A stretch of DNA of 64,000 nucleotides from Deinococcus sp. JMULE3 (GTDB taxonomy: Bacteria; Deinococcota; Deinococci; Deinococcales; Deinococcaceae). Numbering within the stretch: position 1 is the first letter of the stretch; every line of letters begins with the position of its first letter. A model generated the notes under the pieces. That model ran no database searches. It had not been told where the DNA came from and worked only from the letters and a program-made list of their open reading frames with translations. Positions 1 through 8,586 of the stretch are shown piece by piece. The position numbers were made by a program, and so were the translations under genes. The stretch lies in assembly GCF_013337115.1 (NCBI RefSeq), contig NZ_SGWE01000004.1, positions 1,641,001 through 1,705,000 of the forward strand, read 5' to 3'.

Positions 1-361
1 GCTGGAAGAACAGCCGCGTCAGACGCTTCTGATCCGTGTCCAGCCCGAACGCACTCTGACGCGACACGTACTGCGACACGTTCCCCGGAAAGATCAGCAC
101 GAAGAACGCCGCCAGCGCCAGCCCCACCGTCCGCCGCCGCCGACCCGACAGCATCGCCAGCCCGAACGCCACCTCCAGCACCCCGGAACCCAGCACCACC
201 GCGTCCCGGTCCACCGGCAGCCACGTCGGCACCTGCGCCTGGAACTCCTGCCGCTGGAACGTCAGGTGCCCCACACCCGCCAGGGTCATGAACGCCCCCA
301 GCAGCACCCGCGCCGCCGAACGCGGAAAGGACGTGGAACGCTCAGCAGGCCGGGTCGTCAT
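1..361 (-). CDS. DoxX-like membrane protein (partial, C-terminus outside window)
   Basis: Reverse-strand gene cut by the left window edge; about 120 N-terminal residues are visible from an ATG at 361. After a short basic N-terminus come hydrophobic stretches near residues 17-35 (with GVGHLTF), 57-72 (GSGVLEVAFGLAML) and 78-93, the pattern of four-helix DoxX/DoxD-like inner-membrane proteins, which are linked to thiol or quinone redox. It is divergent from the ferredoxin gene, with an FNR-like box between them, so it may share redox control. The family call is moderate because the last helix is missing. Confidence 0.6.
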   Translation of the reverse strand, partial: MTTRPAERSTSFPRSAARVLLGAFMTLAGVGHLTFQRQEFQAQVPTWLPVDRDAVVLGSGVLEVAFGLAMLSGRRRRTVGLALAAFFVLIFPGNVSQYVSRQSAFGLDTDQKRLTRLFFQ

Positions 362-417
362 CCCCCCACCGTACCGGGCGACCCTGGGCGGCACGTGACA
401 CCCGCCACCGGGAAGCC

Positions 418-431
418 TTGACCAAAGTCAT
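418..431. promoter_or_regulatory. FNR/DNR-type palindromic box
   Basis: TTGAC-CAAA-GTCAT matches the 5-4-5 layout of FNR/DNR family operators (TTGAT-N4-ATCAA class). It lies 34 bp before the ferredoxin start and 56 bp from the divergent DoxX-like start. The CRP/FNR-type gene at 732 is the obvious candidate to bind it. Assignment is by pattern only. Confidence 0.5.
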
Positions 432-465
432 GGCCGCACCCGGCGGTGTCCCCCACCCTGAGGGC

Positions 466-693
466 ATGAGTTACGCAATCACCTCCCGCTGCGCGGGCGT
501 CCGCGACGGCGCCTGCCTGGACGTCTGCCCCGTGGCCTGCATTCACGACGTGGGCGATCAGTTCGTGATTCACCCGAACGAGTGCATCGACTGCGGCGCC
601 TGCGCGAACGCCTGCCCCGCGCAGGCCATCGTGGAGGGTCACGAGGCCCCCGAATGGATCGCGTATGCCCGCACGGCGCTGCACCTGTGGTGA
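466..693 (+). CDS. small ferredoxin, 7Fe or 8Fe type
   Basis: A 75-residue cytoplasmic electron carrier. The second cluster motif is classical: C40-x2-C43-x2-C46-x3-C50-P. The first is C9-x7-C17-x3-C21-P with an extra C25, the spacing seen in seven-iron (3Fe-4S plus 4Fe-4S) FdxA-type ferredoxins, though a 4Fe site using C25 cannot be excluded. Start ATG 466 is preferred to a GTG-like extension at 418 because the upstream segment holds the FNR-like box and homologues start close to SYAIT. It is followed after 38 bp by an FNR-type regulator, suggesting a redox regulon with the divergent DoxX-like gene. Confidence 0.88.
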   Translation: MSYAITSRCAGVRDGACLDVCPVACIHDVGDQFVIHPNECIDCGACANACPAQAIVEGHEAPEWIAYARTALHLW

Positions 694-731
694 GCCCCCC
701 ACCCCCACGTGGTCGTGACAGCATCTGAAGC

Positions 732-1376
732 GTGATCAGTCCTGACGATCTGCGGGTGTCCCCGCTGCTGAGCGGCGCCGCGCCGGAAACGCTGCGGCAG
801 CTGGCCGCGCACGCCGCGCCACGGGTGCTGGCCCGGGGCGAGACGCTGTGGCGCGCCGATGACCCGGTCGGGGGCGCGTTCATCCTGCTCGGGGGCGAGG
901 TCCGACTCACGCGGGCACAGGCCAGCGGTCGCAGCCTGACCCGGGCGGTCCGCACACCGGGCGAGGTGCTGGGCCTGCGAGACGTGCTGGGCGCACCCGC
1001 GACCTTCTGCGAGGACGCGCTGGGCGGCGCGCCGAGTCGACTGGTCGCCCTGCCCGGCACGACGCTGCGGGCGTCGATGCGTGATCCGGCCGTGTCCGGG
1101 GCGGCCCTGGCCCTGCTGGCCGCGCAGACCCGTGACGCCGAGGCCCGGCTGAATCTGCTGAGCGCCCCGGTGGCCGCCCGGCTGGTCACCTACCTGCTCG
1201 AGCGCGGCCCGCACGTCCTGCCGACCAACTCAGCCCTGGCCGAGCAGCTGGGGACCGTGCCGGAACTGGTCAGCCGTCACCTCGGTGACCTGTACCGGCA
1301 GGGCCTGATCGGCCTGCGCCGCCGGGAGGTCGTGACGCTGGACGAACCGCAGTTGCGCCGCCACCTGCCCGGATAA
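732..1376 (+). CDS. CRP/FNR family transcriptional regulator
   Basis: A 214-residue protein with GTG start. Residues about 8-125 form a cNMP-binding-like beta barrel and 140-205 a winged helix-turn-helix. The recognition helix reads VPELVSRHLGDL; its E-x2-S-R pattern is that of FNR-type proteins that read TTGAT-like half sites, matching the box at 418-431. There is no N-terminal cysteine cluster and the cyclic-AMP contact residues are not evident, so it is more like the heme or NO/redox-responsive DNR/NNR class than FNR itself. The inducer is unknown. Confidence 0.82.
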   Translation: MISPDDLRVSPLLSGAAPETLRQLAAHAAPRVLARGETLWRADDPVGGAFILLGGEVRLTRAQASGRSLTRAVRTPGEVLGLRDVLGAPATFCEDALGGAPSRLVALPGTTLRASMRDPAVSGAALALLAAQTRDAEARLNLLSAPVAARLVTYLLERGPHVLPTNSALAEQLGTVPELVSRHLGDLYRQGLIGLRRREVVTLDEPQLRRHLPG

Positions 1377-1429
1377 CTGCCGGCGTGGCCCCCACCGTCT
1401 GGCAGGGGCCGCGCCGGGAAGGGGCTTTA
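1377..1429. other. short intergenic spacer before the repeat element
   Basis: GC-rich spacer between the regulator stop and the MITE-like copy at 1430; TTA at 1427-1429 is the left target duplication of that element. No clear hairpin terminator is seen. Confidence 0.5.
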
Positions 1430-1563
1430 TACGGATTCCGTCTGTTTCGCTGACAGATCGGAACACCACCGATCTGCCAGCTCCACGTCCGGAACCCGTT
1501 TTGCTCCTACTCGCATCCGCTCGGATTGAACGGGCTTTGCAGCCCATTCAATCGGAGTCCGTA
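1430..1563 (-). mobile_element. MITE-like structured repeat, copy A
   Basis: A 134-bp element with terminal inverted repeats TACGGATTCCG / CGGAGTCCGTA, flanked on both sides by TTA (1427-1429 and 1564-1566). Read on the reverse strand it has the same internal layout as the other copies: a first hairpin with GATTGAATGGGC, a constant core ACGGGTTCCGG, and a second hairpin with CAGATCGG opposite CCGATCTG. The right-hand TTA is the TAA stop of the HU gene read in reverse, so the insertion kept the HU stop codon intact. No coding capacity. Confidence 0.85.
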
Positions 1564-1920
1564 TTAGAGGGTGCCTTTGAGGGTCGTGGCGACCTTGAAG
1601 CGCACCTTCTTCCCGGCGGGAATGGTGATGCGTTCGCTGGTGCCGGGTTTGACGCCGGTGCGTTCGGCGGTGTGGGTGACGCTCAGGGTGCCCAGGCCGG
1701 GCAGGCCGACGCTGCTCCCGGCGCGCAGGGCGTCCACGATGCTGTCGATGACGGTCGCGACGGCGTCTCCGGCCTGCTTCTTGTTCAGGGTGGTCTTGTC
1801 GGCGACCATGTCGATGATCTGCGTCTTGGCGATCTTCCCGGCCTCGGCTTTCGGGGCGGGCTTGGCCGCGCCTTTCTTGGGGGCGGGTTTCTTCGCGGCG
1901 GGTTTGGTGCTCTTGGCCAT
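1564..1920 (-). CDS. hup: HU family nucleoid protein with basic N-terminal tail
   Basis: A 118-residue DNA-bending protein. Residues 1-30 form a Lys/Ala/Pro-rich tail ([18 protein letters not shown]) absent from ordinary 90-residue HU; residues 30-118 are the HU fold with the arm region around [20 protein letters not shown]. The tail is a known feature of Deinococcus HU. Start ATG 1920 is chosen over an upstream start because GGAGG lies 8-12 bases before it and the tail begins MAKSTKP. The stop TAA forms the target duplication of repeat copy A, so the 3' UTR begins with that structured element. Confidence 0.93.
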   Translation of the reverse strand: MAKSTKPAAKKPAPKKGAAKPAPKAEAGKIAKTQIIDMVADKTTLNKKQAGDAVATVIDSIVDALRAGSSVGLPGLGTLSVTHTAERTGVKPGTSERITIPAGKKVRFKVATTLKGTL

Positions 1921-2131
1921 ACGTGCAACCTCCGGGAGTGGACTGCGAGCGGCACAGGGCGAACGCAATTGAATTGTGGGCTCAGCCGCACAGTAACACA
2001 GCCGCGCCGGGCGTCAAGAGGGGCTGGAGGTGCGCCCAGCGGGGGTGCAGCGCCGCGCCGGGTCACCGCTGGCGCGCCGGGGGCGGCCGTGCGGGGCGAC
2101 ACCTGCCGGTGAAGCTCGTGCCTGACGTGCT
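1921..2131. other. HU upstream region
   Basis: About 210 bp between HU and the ThiF-like stop. It holds the HU Shine-Dalgarno (CCTCC on the plus strand, 1929-1933) and a small A/T-rich palindrome CAATTGAATTG at 1966-1976 that may be part of the promoter. The rest is GC-rich with no recognised gene. Confidence 0.45.
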
Positions 2132-2869
<738 letters not shown>

Positions 2870-2923
2870 GCGGGCAGTGTAGCGGGCGCGTGCGGGACGG
2901 GGCCGCTCTAGAATGCGCGGCGT

Positions 2924-3523
2924 ATGCCCGACCTGTCTGCCCTGCCGCCCGCCCCGACGCTGCTCGTGACGGTCCTGGCGTTCCTGCTGGGGTCGCTGGT
3001 CAGCGGCGTGCTGTACTCCCGCGCGCGCGGGGCGGACATCCGCGACCGGGACCTGCCGGGCGGGAGCGGCACGTGGCGGCAGTTCGGGCGCGGCGCGGCC
3101 GCGCTGGTCACGGCGGGGGACATCCTGAAGGGGGTCGTGGCGGCGCTGCTGGCCCGCGCGCTCGTCCCGCAGGGTGGCGAGGCGCTGGCGGCGCTGGTGA
3201 CGGGCGCGGTCGTGGCCGGGCACTGCTACCCGGTCTTCTTCGGCTTCCGGGGCGGCGGGGGCATCGCGCCGCTGCTGGGGGCGCTGCTGGTGTTCACGCC
3301 GGGCGTGCTGCTGGCGCTGCTGCTGACCGCGGCGGTCGTGATCCCCACGTATAAGGCCACGCTGCAGCCCCGCCTGAAGCTGAACGCGGTGCCGTTCACG
3401 ACGGCGGTCGCGGTGCCCGTGGGCCTGCTGGTCGGCGCGCTGAGCGGGGGCTTCTGGCCGCTGCTGGCGGGCGGGGTTGTCATGGCCGTGCGGGCCGCGC
3501 ACCTGCTGCGGGGCGGCGCGTGA
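2924..3523 (+). CDS. PlsY-like glycerol-3-phosphate acyltransferase (divergent)
   Basis: A 199-residue multi-helix membrane protein related to PlsY, which acylates glycerol-3-phosphate from acyl-phosphate. Three PlsY-type motifs are recognisable: GSLVSGVLYSR (23-33) with GSGTW (47-51), GDILKG (65-70), and GHCYPVFFGFRGGGG (99-113). In canonical PlsY these read GSGNxGATN and GGKG, so the Asn and the Lys are replaced here. It may be a specialised or inactive paralogue. TAGAAT at about 2910 is a plausible -10. Its stop overlaps the next start (GTGA). Confidence 0.72.
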   Translation: MPDLSALPPAPTLLVTVLAFLLGSLVSGVLYSRARGADIRDRDLPGGSGTWRQFGRGAAALVTAGDILKGVVAALLARALVPQGGEALAALVTGAVVAGHCYPVFFGFRGGGGIAPLLGALLVFTPGVLLALLLTAAVVIPTYKATLQPRLKLNAVPFTTAVAVPVGLLVGALSGGFWPLLAGGVVMAVRAAHLLRGGA

Positions 3524-5622
3524 GGCGCCTGCGGGCGCTGCTGGCGGGACTGAGCCTGACGGCGCTGCTGGGCACCGCCGGGGCGACCACCACCCTGGAG
3601 GGCCGCACCCTGCGGCACGAGGGGCCGGGCGGCGCGTGGCAGCGCACCCTCCCGGACGCGCTGGGTCCCCTGAGCGCGCCGCTGGAGGTTGGGAACCTGG
3701 TGCTGCTGGGCGCCGGACCAGCCGTGTACGCGCTGGGTGCCGGGGGCGTCGTGACGGGCCGCGCGGACCTGCCGGGCATCGTCAGCAGCCTGGACGCCGG
3801 GGGGGACGTCGTGACGGCCAGCACGCTGCTGGGCGGCGTGACCGAGCGCTTCACGCTGAACGTGAACCTGAACGCGCAGGGGGGCGAGCTGCGCGTGCAG
3901 GAGCGGGTGGTGCTGCCGCCCGACCCGGTCGTGACCGGCTGGCTGTCCAGCGTGGCGGATCAGGTGCCCCCGGCGGGACTGGCGGACGCGGCGCGGCTGG
4001 ACCCGCTCAACCCGTTCCTGACGCTGCGGCTGGCGCAGGCGCAGGCGGACCCCTTCGAGGCGCTGAGCCTCGTGCGGCGCACGCTGGGCACCACGCTGCC
4101 GTTCCCGGCGTGGGTGCAGCTGGCCGCGCGCCTGGACGGGGCGGGCTTCCCGTCCGCGGCGGACCTGGCGCTGGCGCAGGCGCAGGCGGACGCCGCGGCG
4201 CGCGGCGTGGACCCCGAGATCGCCATGAGCCGCGCGGCACTGGGGGCGTTCGGGAATCCCAGCGGGTACGTGGGGACGCTGCTCACGCAGGGCCGCGTGG
4301 AGCGCGCCGGGGTGTGGATGACGTACCTGCGGCAGCTGCACCCGCGCTTCGAGGGCGGCGGGGCGCTGTACGAACGCTACGCGCGCACGCTGGACGCGCA
4401 GGGCCGCGAGGGCGAGGCGGCCGAGTGGCGGCAGTTCGCGCGGTCCCTGCGGCCCGGCACGCTGTACAACCTGGGCCTGGAGGGCCTGGGGTCGGTGCGG
4501 GACGCGGCGCGACTGGCGAGCCTGGCGCTGGGCCTGAGTCTGCTCGCGGCGCTGCTGACCCTGTCGGTGCGGGCGTTCCCGGCGCAGGCGGACGACACCC
4601 GCGAACTGGGCGGCCGCTACCGTTCGTGGGCGCGGCGGCCGCTGGCGCGGGCGCGGCGGGTGTTCGTGGCGTACGCGTCCCCCAGCGAGCGGCTGACCGT
4701 GACGCTGCTGGCACTGGCGCTGCTGGGCACGCTGGGCGGCGTGCAGTGGGCGAACCTTTCGGGCGCGGCGCTGCGCTCGCCGGTCCTGTCGAGCGGCACG
4801 TACGGCGGCGGGTGGTGGAACGCGCAGCTGGACAGCCTGACGCTGCGGCCCGGTCCGGACGCGGCGCTGCTGACCGCGCTGGGCGCGCAACTGGACGGCG
4901 AGGACACCCGCGCACGGGACCTGTACGTGGGCTCGGACGCCTGCATGCGCAACAACCTGGGCGTGATCGCCCGCACGCGCGGGGACGACCCGCAGGCGCG
5001 GGACCTGTTCCGCGCGGCGCTGGCCGAGCAGCCGGACCTGATGGCGGCGGCGTTCAACCTGGGCCTGAAGCCCGCGTCGCCCGAGGCGGCGTTCCAGCAG
5101 CGGTTGCGGCCCGGTCAGGCGCGGCTGTGCTACCCGGACCAGCGGCGCCTGACACGCGCCGTGACCGGCGACCTGAGCGTGACGCTGGGCGCGGGGCTGC
5201 GCTCACCGCTGGCGCTGCTGGATCCGTCGGCGGGCGGGTCGGCGCGGCTGGGGCTGGCGTTGCTGGGCACGGCTGGCCTGACGGCGCTGCTGCTGCTGTC
5301 GCTGATGCTGCCGCGCACGCCGCTCCCGGCGGCGCGGTCGCGTCCGGTGGGCTTCCGGCTGCTGGGTTTGCTGCTGCCCGGCGCGTCGCTGCTGGATTCC
5401 CCGTGGGGTGGGGTGCTGCTGGGCGCGTGGGGCGTGGTGGTGGCGGCGCTGCTGCCGCTGTCGGGACTGGTGGTGTTCGCGGGGCTGCCGCTGGCGGGCG
5501 CGCAGGCGGCGCTGCTGGGCGCGCTGGGGGGCACGTACGTGCTGAACACGCTGGCGTTCGTGCTGGCCGAGGTCCGGCACGCGCGGCAGCTGGGCCGCGA
5601 GCGGCGCGCCGGGCCGAGCTGA
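3520..5622 (+). CDS. large membrane protein with TPR-like segment, function unknown
   Basis: A 700-residue protein starting with GTG inside the previous stop codon, so translation is probably coupled. Residues 1-22 look like a signal peptide ending TAGA. A beta-rich domain follows, then an alpha-helical, possibly TPR-like region (about 150-330). Hydrophobic helices occur near 330-350, 392-412, 583-603 and in the C-terminal 610-685. Between them, RNNLGVIARTRGDDPQARDL looks like one TPR unit in an extracytoplasmic loop. Codon use matches its neighbours. No named family is recognised; coupling to the PlsY-like gene suggests an envelope role. Confidence 0.7.
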   Translation: MRRLRALLAGLSLTALLGTAGATTTLEGRTLRHEGPGGAWQRTLPDALGPLSAPLEVGNLVLLGAGPAVYALGAGGVVTGRADLPGIVSSLDAGGDVVTASTLLGGVTERFTLNVNLNAQGGELRVQERVVLPPDPVVTGWLSSVADQVPPAGLADAARLDPLNPFLTLRLAQAQADPFEALSLVRRTLGTTLPFPAWVQLAARLDGAGFPSAADLALAQAQADAAARGVDPEIAMSRAALGAFGNPSGYVGTLLTQGRVERAGVWMTYLRQLHPRFEGGGALYERYARTLDAQGREGEAAEWRQFARSLRPGTLYNLGLEGLGSVRDAARLASLALGLSLLAALLTLSVRAFPAQADDTRELGGRYRSWARRPLARARRVFVAYASPSERLTVTLLALALLGTLGGVQWANLSGAALRSPVLSSGTYGGGWWNAQLDSLTLRPGPDAALLTALGAQLDGEDTRARDLYVGSDACMRNNLGVIARTRGDDPQARDLFRAALAEQPDLMAAAFNLGLKPASPEAAFQQRLRPGQARLCYPDQRRLTRAVTGDLSVTLGAGLRSPLALLDPSAGGSARLGLALLGTAGLTALLLLSLMLPRTPLPAARSRPVGFRLLGLLLPGASLLDSPWGGVLLGAWGVVVAALLPLSGLVVFAGLPLAGAQAALLGALGGTYVLNTLAFVLAEVRHARQLGRERRAGPS

Positions 5623-5668
5623 CCGGCGGAACTGGGTGGCGCGTACCGTCGGGCGTGGGCGGGCCTGT

Positions 5669-5674
5669 TAGCCT
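5669..5674 (+). promoter_or_regulatory. -10 box of leaderless type, ubiX
   Basis: TAGCCT ends 7 bases before the ubiX ATG and no Shine-Dalgarno lies between, so a transcript would start at or near the start codon. Confidence 0.45.
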
Positions 5675-5681
5675 GCCGGGC

Positions 5682-6248
5682 ATGAGGCTGGTGGTGGGGG
5701 TGTCGGGCGGCAGCGGCATGCCGTACGCGGAGTCGATCCTGCGGGCGCTGCGTGACCTGGGCGTGGAGTCGCATCTGGTGGTCAGCAGCGGCGCCAAGCG
5801 CGTCATGACGGCCGAGGGGTCGGGGCCGCAGCTGGCGGACCTGACGGCGCTGGCGTCGGTCGTGCATGACGACCGGGATCTGGCGGCGGGCGTGGCGAGC
5901 GGGTCGTTCCGCACGGACGGGATGCTGGTGGTGCCGTGCAGCGCGGGGACGCTGGCGAAGATCGCGCAGGGCTTCGCGGACAATCTGGTGGCGCGCGCGG
6001 CGCACGTGACCTTGAAGGAGCGGCGGCGGCTGGTGCTGGTGCTGCGTGAGGACCCGCTGCCGCGCCCGATGCTGCTGAACATGCTGGCCGCGCACGACGC
6101 GGGCGCGACCGTGATGACGGCCAGCGCGGGGTTCTATCACGCGCCGGGCAGCGTGGACGAGCTGCTGCATTTCGTGACGGCGCGGGTGCTGGATCAGTTC
6201 GGGCTGGACGTGCCGGGCTTCCGCCGCTGGCGTGAAGGAGAGGCGTAA
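5682..6248 (+). CDS. ubiX: flavin prenyltransferase UbiX
   Basis: A 188-residue UbiX/Pad1 enzyme that joins a dimethylallyl group from DMAP to FMN, making the prenylated-FMN cofactor of UbiD decarboxylases. The N-terminal VGVSGGSGMPYAESILRAL is the flavin-binding signature, MLVVPCSAGTLAKIAQGFADNL the second, and LVLVLREDPLPRPMLLNMLA the third. Length is usual for the family. No ubiD lies in the window. The stop overlaps the ispD start (TAATG), tying cofactor prenylation to isoprenoid precursor synthesis. Confidence 0.92.
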   Translation: MRLVVGVSGGSGMPYAESILRALRDLGVESHLVVSSGAKRVMTAEGSGPQLADLTALASVVHDDRDLAAGVASGSFRTDGMLVVPCSAGTLAKIAQGFADNLVARAAHVTLKERRRLVLVLREDPLPRPMLLNMLAAHDAGATVMTASAGFYHAPGSVDELLHFVTARVLDQFGLDVPGFRRWREGEA

Positions 6249-6937
6249 TGGGCGTGCGGGTGGCGGCATTGATCCCGGCGGCGGGGTCGGGCACGCGGCT
6301 GGGGCTGGGGCCGAAGGCGTTCGTGGAGGTCGCGGGCCGCAGCCTGCTGGGCCGCAGCGCGGCGGCGCTGGCCCCGCACGTGAACGAGGTGCTGGTGGCG
6401 CTCCCGGTGGGCCTGGACCTGCCGGGGGACGTTCCGGCCCGCGCCGTGACGGGCGGCGATACCCGGCAGGCGAGCGTGCTGGCGCTGCTGCGCGCCACGC
6501 GGGCGGACGTGGTGCTGGTCCATGACGCGGCGCGGCCCTTCCTGCCGGGCGCGGTGGTCGGCGCGGTGATCGCGGCGGCGCGAGAGGTGGGCGCGGCGAC
6601 GGCGGCGCTGCCGGTGGCGGACACCCTGGTGCGGGCCGGACCGGGCGGCGACTGTGGCACCCTCTGGGGCACCCTCACCCCGCGCGAGGGGCTATGGGCG
6701 GTGCAGACCCCGCAGGGATTCCGGCGTGACCTGCTGCTCGCCGCGCACGAGGCGGCACTGGCCGACGGCTTCGCCGCGACGGACGACGCGGGCCTGATCG
6801 CCCGGACGGGCGGCGCGGTGCGGCTGGTGCCGGGGGACGCGCGGCTGTTCAAGGTGACCACGCCCGGCGACCTGGCCCTGGCGCAGGCGCTGGCCCCGAC
6901 CTGGGACGGGCAGGTGTGGGATGCTGGGGGGGCATGA
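6248..6937 (+). CDS. ispD: 2-C-methyl-D-erythritol 4-phosphate cytidylyltransferase
   Basis: A 229-residue MEP-pathway enzyme that forms CDP-methylerythritol from CTP. The nucleotide-binding motif AAGSGTRLGLGPKAF (with Arg17 and Lys23), GGDTRQASV, VHDAARPF and TPQGFRRD are all standard for IspD. It overlaps ubiX at its start and ispE at its end (ATGA), so the three genes form one translationally coupled unit. Confidence 0.95.
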   Translation: MGVRVAALIPAAGSGTRLGLGPKAFVEVAGRSLLGRSAAALAPHVNEVLVALPVGLDLPGDVPARAVTGGDTRQASVLALLRATRADVVLVHDAARPFLPGAVVGAVIAAAREVGAATAALPVADTLVRAGPGGDCGTLWGTLTPREGLWAVQTPQGFRRDLLLAAHEAALADGFAATDDAGLIARTGGAVRLVPGDARLFKVTTPGDLALAQALAPTWDGQVWDAGGA

Positions 6938-7779
6938 GCGACCCTGCTGCCGTCACGTACTTCGCGCCCGCCAAGGTGAACCTGGGCCTCAGTGTCCGGG
7001 ACCTGCGTTCGGACGGGTACCACGAACTGCACTCGCTGATGGTGCCCCTGAGCGTCGGGGACGACCTGGAGATCGCCCCCGCTGACACGCTGACCCTGCG
7101 CGTTGAGGGCGCGGACCTGCCCACCGACGAGGGGAATCTGGTGTTCCGCGCGGCGCGGGCGTACCTGGACGCGGCGGGCGTACCGGGCGGCGCGGCGATC
7201 ACGCTGCACAAGCGGCTGCCGCTCGCGTCGGGCCTGGGGGGCGGCAGCAGCGACGCGGCGACCACGCTGATGGCGCTCGCGCGGCTGTACCCGGCGGGCG
7301 TGGACCTGCCGGGACTGGCGCTGCGGCTGGGCGCGGACGTGCCGTTCTTCCTGCTGGGCCGCGCGGCGGTCGCGTCGGGGGTCGGGGAGGTCCTGTCCCC
7401 CACCCCGGTGCCGCGCGCCGCGCTGGTCCTGCTGAATCCGGGCGTGGAGGTCAGTGCCCGCGACGCCTACGCGTGGCTGGACGCCGAGGAGGCCTTCACG
7501 CCCGCCCTGGATATCGAGGGCATCCTGGCCGCACTGTCCAACGGTCGCCCGGTCCCGTACCTGAACGCCCTGCAGGGGCCGGTGGCGGCGCGGCACGCCC
7601 CGATCCGTGAGGCGCTGGCCGCCCTGACGGACGCCGGGCTGCACTCGCCCCTGATGAGCGGGTCCGGGAGCACCTGCTTCGCGCTGGCCCGCGACGACGC
7701 GCACGCGCACGACGCCGCGCAGCTCCTCGCAGGGCGGCACCCCGGCTGGTGGGCGCAGGCCACCCAGATCCTGGGCTGA
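6934..7779 (+). CDS. ispE: 4-diphosphocytidyl-2-C-methyl-D-erythritol kinase
   Basis: A 281-residue GHMP kinase that phosphorylates CDP-methylerythritol, the step after IspD. Lys14 in FAPAKVNLGLSV, the ATP loop LPLASGLGGGSSDAAT and the C-terminal LMSGSGSTCFAL are GHMP/IspE signatures. ATG 6934, inside the ispD stop, is preferred over an upstream GTG at 6916 because it gives the usual N-terminus and an ATGA junction. Confidence 0.95.
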   Translation: MSDPAAVTYFAPAKVNLGLSVRDLRSDGYHELHSLMVPLSVGDDLEIAPADTLTLRVEGADLPTDEGNLVFRAARAYLDAAGVPGGAAITLHKRLPLASGLGGGSSDAATTLMALARLYPAGVDLPGLALRLGADVPFFLLGRAAVASGVGEVLSPTPVPRAALVLLNPGVEVSARDAYAWLDAEEAFTPALDIEGILAALSNGRPVPYLNALQGPVAARHAPIREALAALTDAGLHSPLMSGSGSTCFALARDDAHAHDAAQLLAGRHPGWWAQATQILG

Positions 7780-7974
7780 ACAGGTCCTGGGCTGACCGGC
7801 TTCTGGGCTGCTCAGGGTTCCGGGGGGACCCTCATCTCCGGGCGGCGGGCCCCTTCAGGTCGGGTGCGGTAAGGGGGCGGTAAGGCGGGCGCGCCTACGC
7901 TGGGGCATCCCTGATCGTGGTCGCTGACTGGCGCCTGCCGGTGGCTGCCCCGGACCGGGGAACGGAGCCTGCGC
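7780..7974. other. intergenic region after ispE
   Basis: About 195 bp with short imperfect repeats of ctgggctgaacagg/ctgggctgaccgg type just after the ispE stop. A likely Shine-Dalgarno (CGGAG) lies at about 7963 for the next gene. No RNA gene recognised. Confidence 0.4.
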
Positions 7975-8346
7975 GTGACCCACACCCCCACCCTGATCTC
8001 GAACCCCACCCTGTTCGTTCCCTCGGCCGCCTTCGAGCGGGTCAGTGCGCTGCCGCAGCGGCACACGCTGCCCGGCGCGGAGTTGATGGTGTTCCAGTTC
8101 TCGAACGGGTACGGCGCGGCCGTGACCCGCCAGCTGTCCCGCCCGGAGGACAGCGCCTTCGAGTTCTGCGTGCTGGACTGCATGCAGCCCACGCCGCAGC
8201 CGTGCTTCTCGACGACGGTCGCGACGTCGTTCCTGTCGGGCCTGTCGCACGAGGGCACCGAGGGGCTGCTGATGCTCACCGAGCGGCTGGGCCTGCACCC
8301 GCGGCGCGTGAAGGCGAACAGCAGCCTGCTGGACGAGGAATTCTGA
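7975..8346 (+). CDS. conserved hypothetical protein
   Basis: A 123-residue soluble acidic protein starting with GTG. It has two cysteines in EFCVLDCMQPTPQPC plus a third, no signal peptide and no membrane segment. Predicted mixed alpha/beta. No family is recognised; regular codon use and a spaced ribosome site support a real gene. Its TGA stop is the left target duplication of repeat copy B, so the element forms the 3' end of its transcript. Confidence 0.62.
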   Translation: MTHTPTLISNPTLFVPSAAFERVSALPQRHTLPGAELMVFQFSNGYGAAVTRQLSRPEDSAFEFCVLDCMQPTPQPCFSTTVATSFLSGLSHEGTEGLLMLTERLGLHPRRVKANSSLLDEEF

Positions 8347-8478
8347 TACAGACTCCGATTGAATGGCTTTGTAAGCCATTCAATCCGAGCGGAGCGAGTG
8401 GGAGAAAAACGGGTTCCGGACGTGGAGTTGACAACCCGGTGTGGTTCCGGGTTGTCAACGAAACAAACGGAATCCGTA
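8347..8478 (+). mobile_element. MITE-like structured repeat, copy B
   Basis: A 132-bp element with ends TACAGACTCCG and CGGAATCCGTA. Hairpin 1 (8357-8385) is a perfect 13-bp stem, GATTGAATGGCTT with loop TGT. Hairpin 2 (8427-8459) is a perfect 13-bp stem, GTTGACAACCCGG with loop TGTGGTT. The core ACGGGTTCCGG lies between. The left flank is the TGA stop of the preceding gene (8344-8346) and the right flank is CGA (8479-8481), a one-base decayed match to a TNA duplication. Confidence 0.88.
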
Positions 8479-8586
8479 CGACTGGCACCGGCACCGAATT
8501 GAACTGACCGCGCGGCGGGGGCACCCATACCCCCACCGCGCGGTTTGGCGCGGCCCGGCGGCGCGGGGCTATGCTGCGCGGGTCAC

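Noticed and set aside
3477..6248. A 923-codon open frame and other long antisense or shifted frames across the window
   Set aside because: They are products of high G+C third positions. They are Arg/Gly/Ala-rich without motifs and are covered by real genes in another frame.
8545..8586. Upstream start for the penicillin acylase gene
   Set aside because: It would add a Cys-rich leader before the basic signal region; ATG 8587 fits exported homologues.
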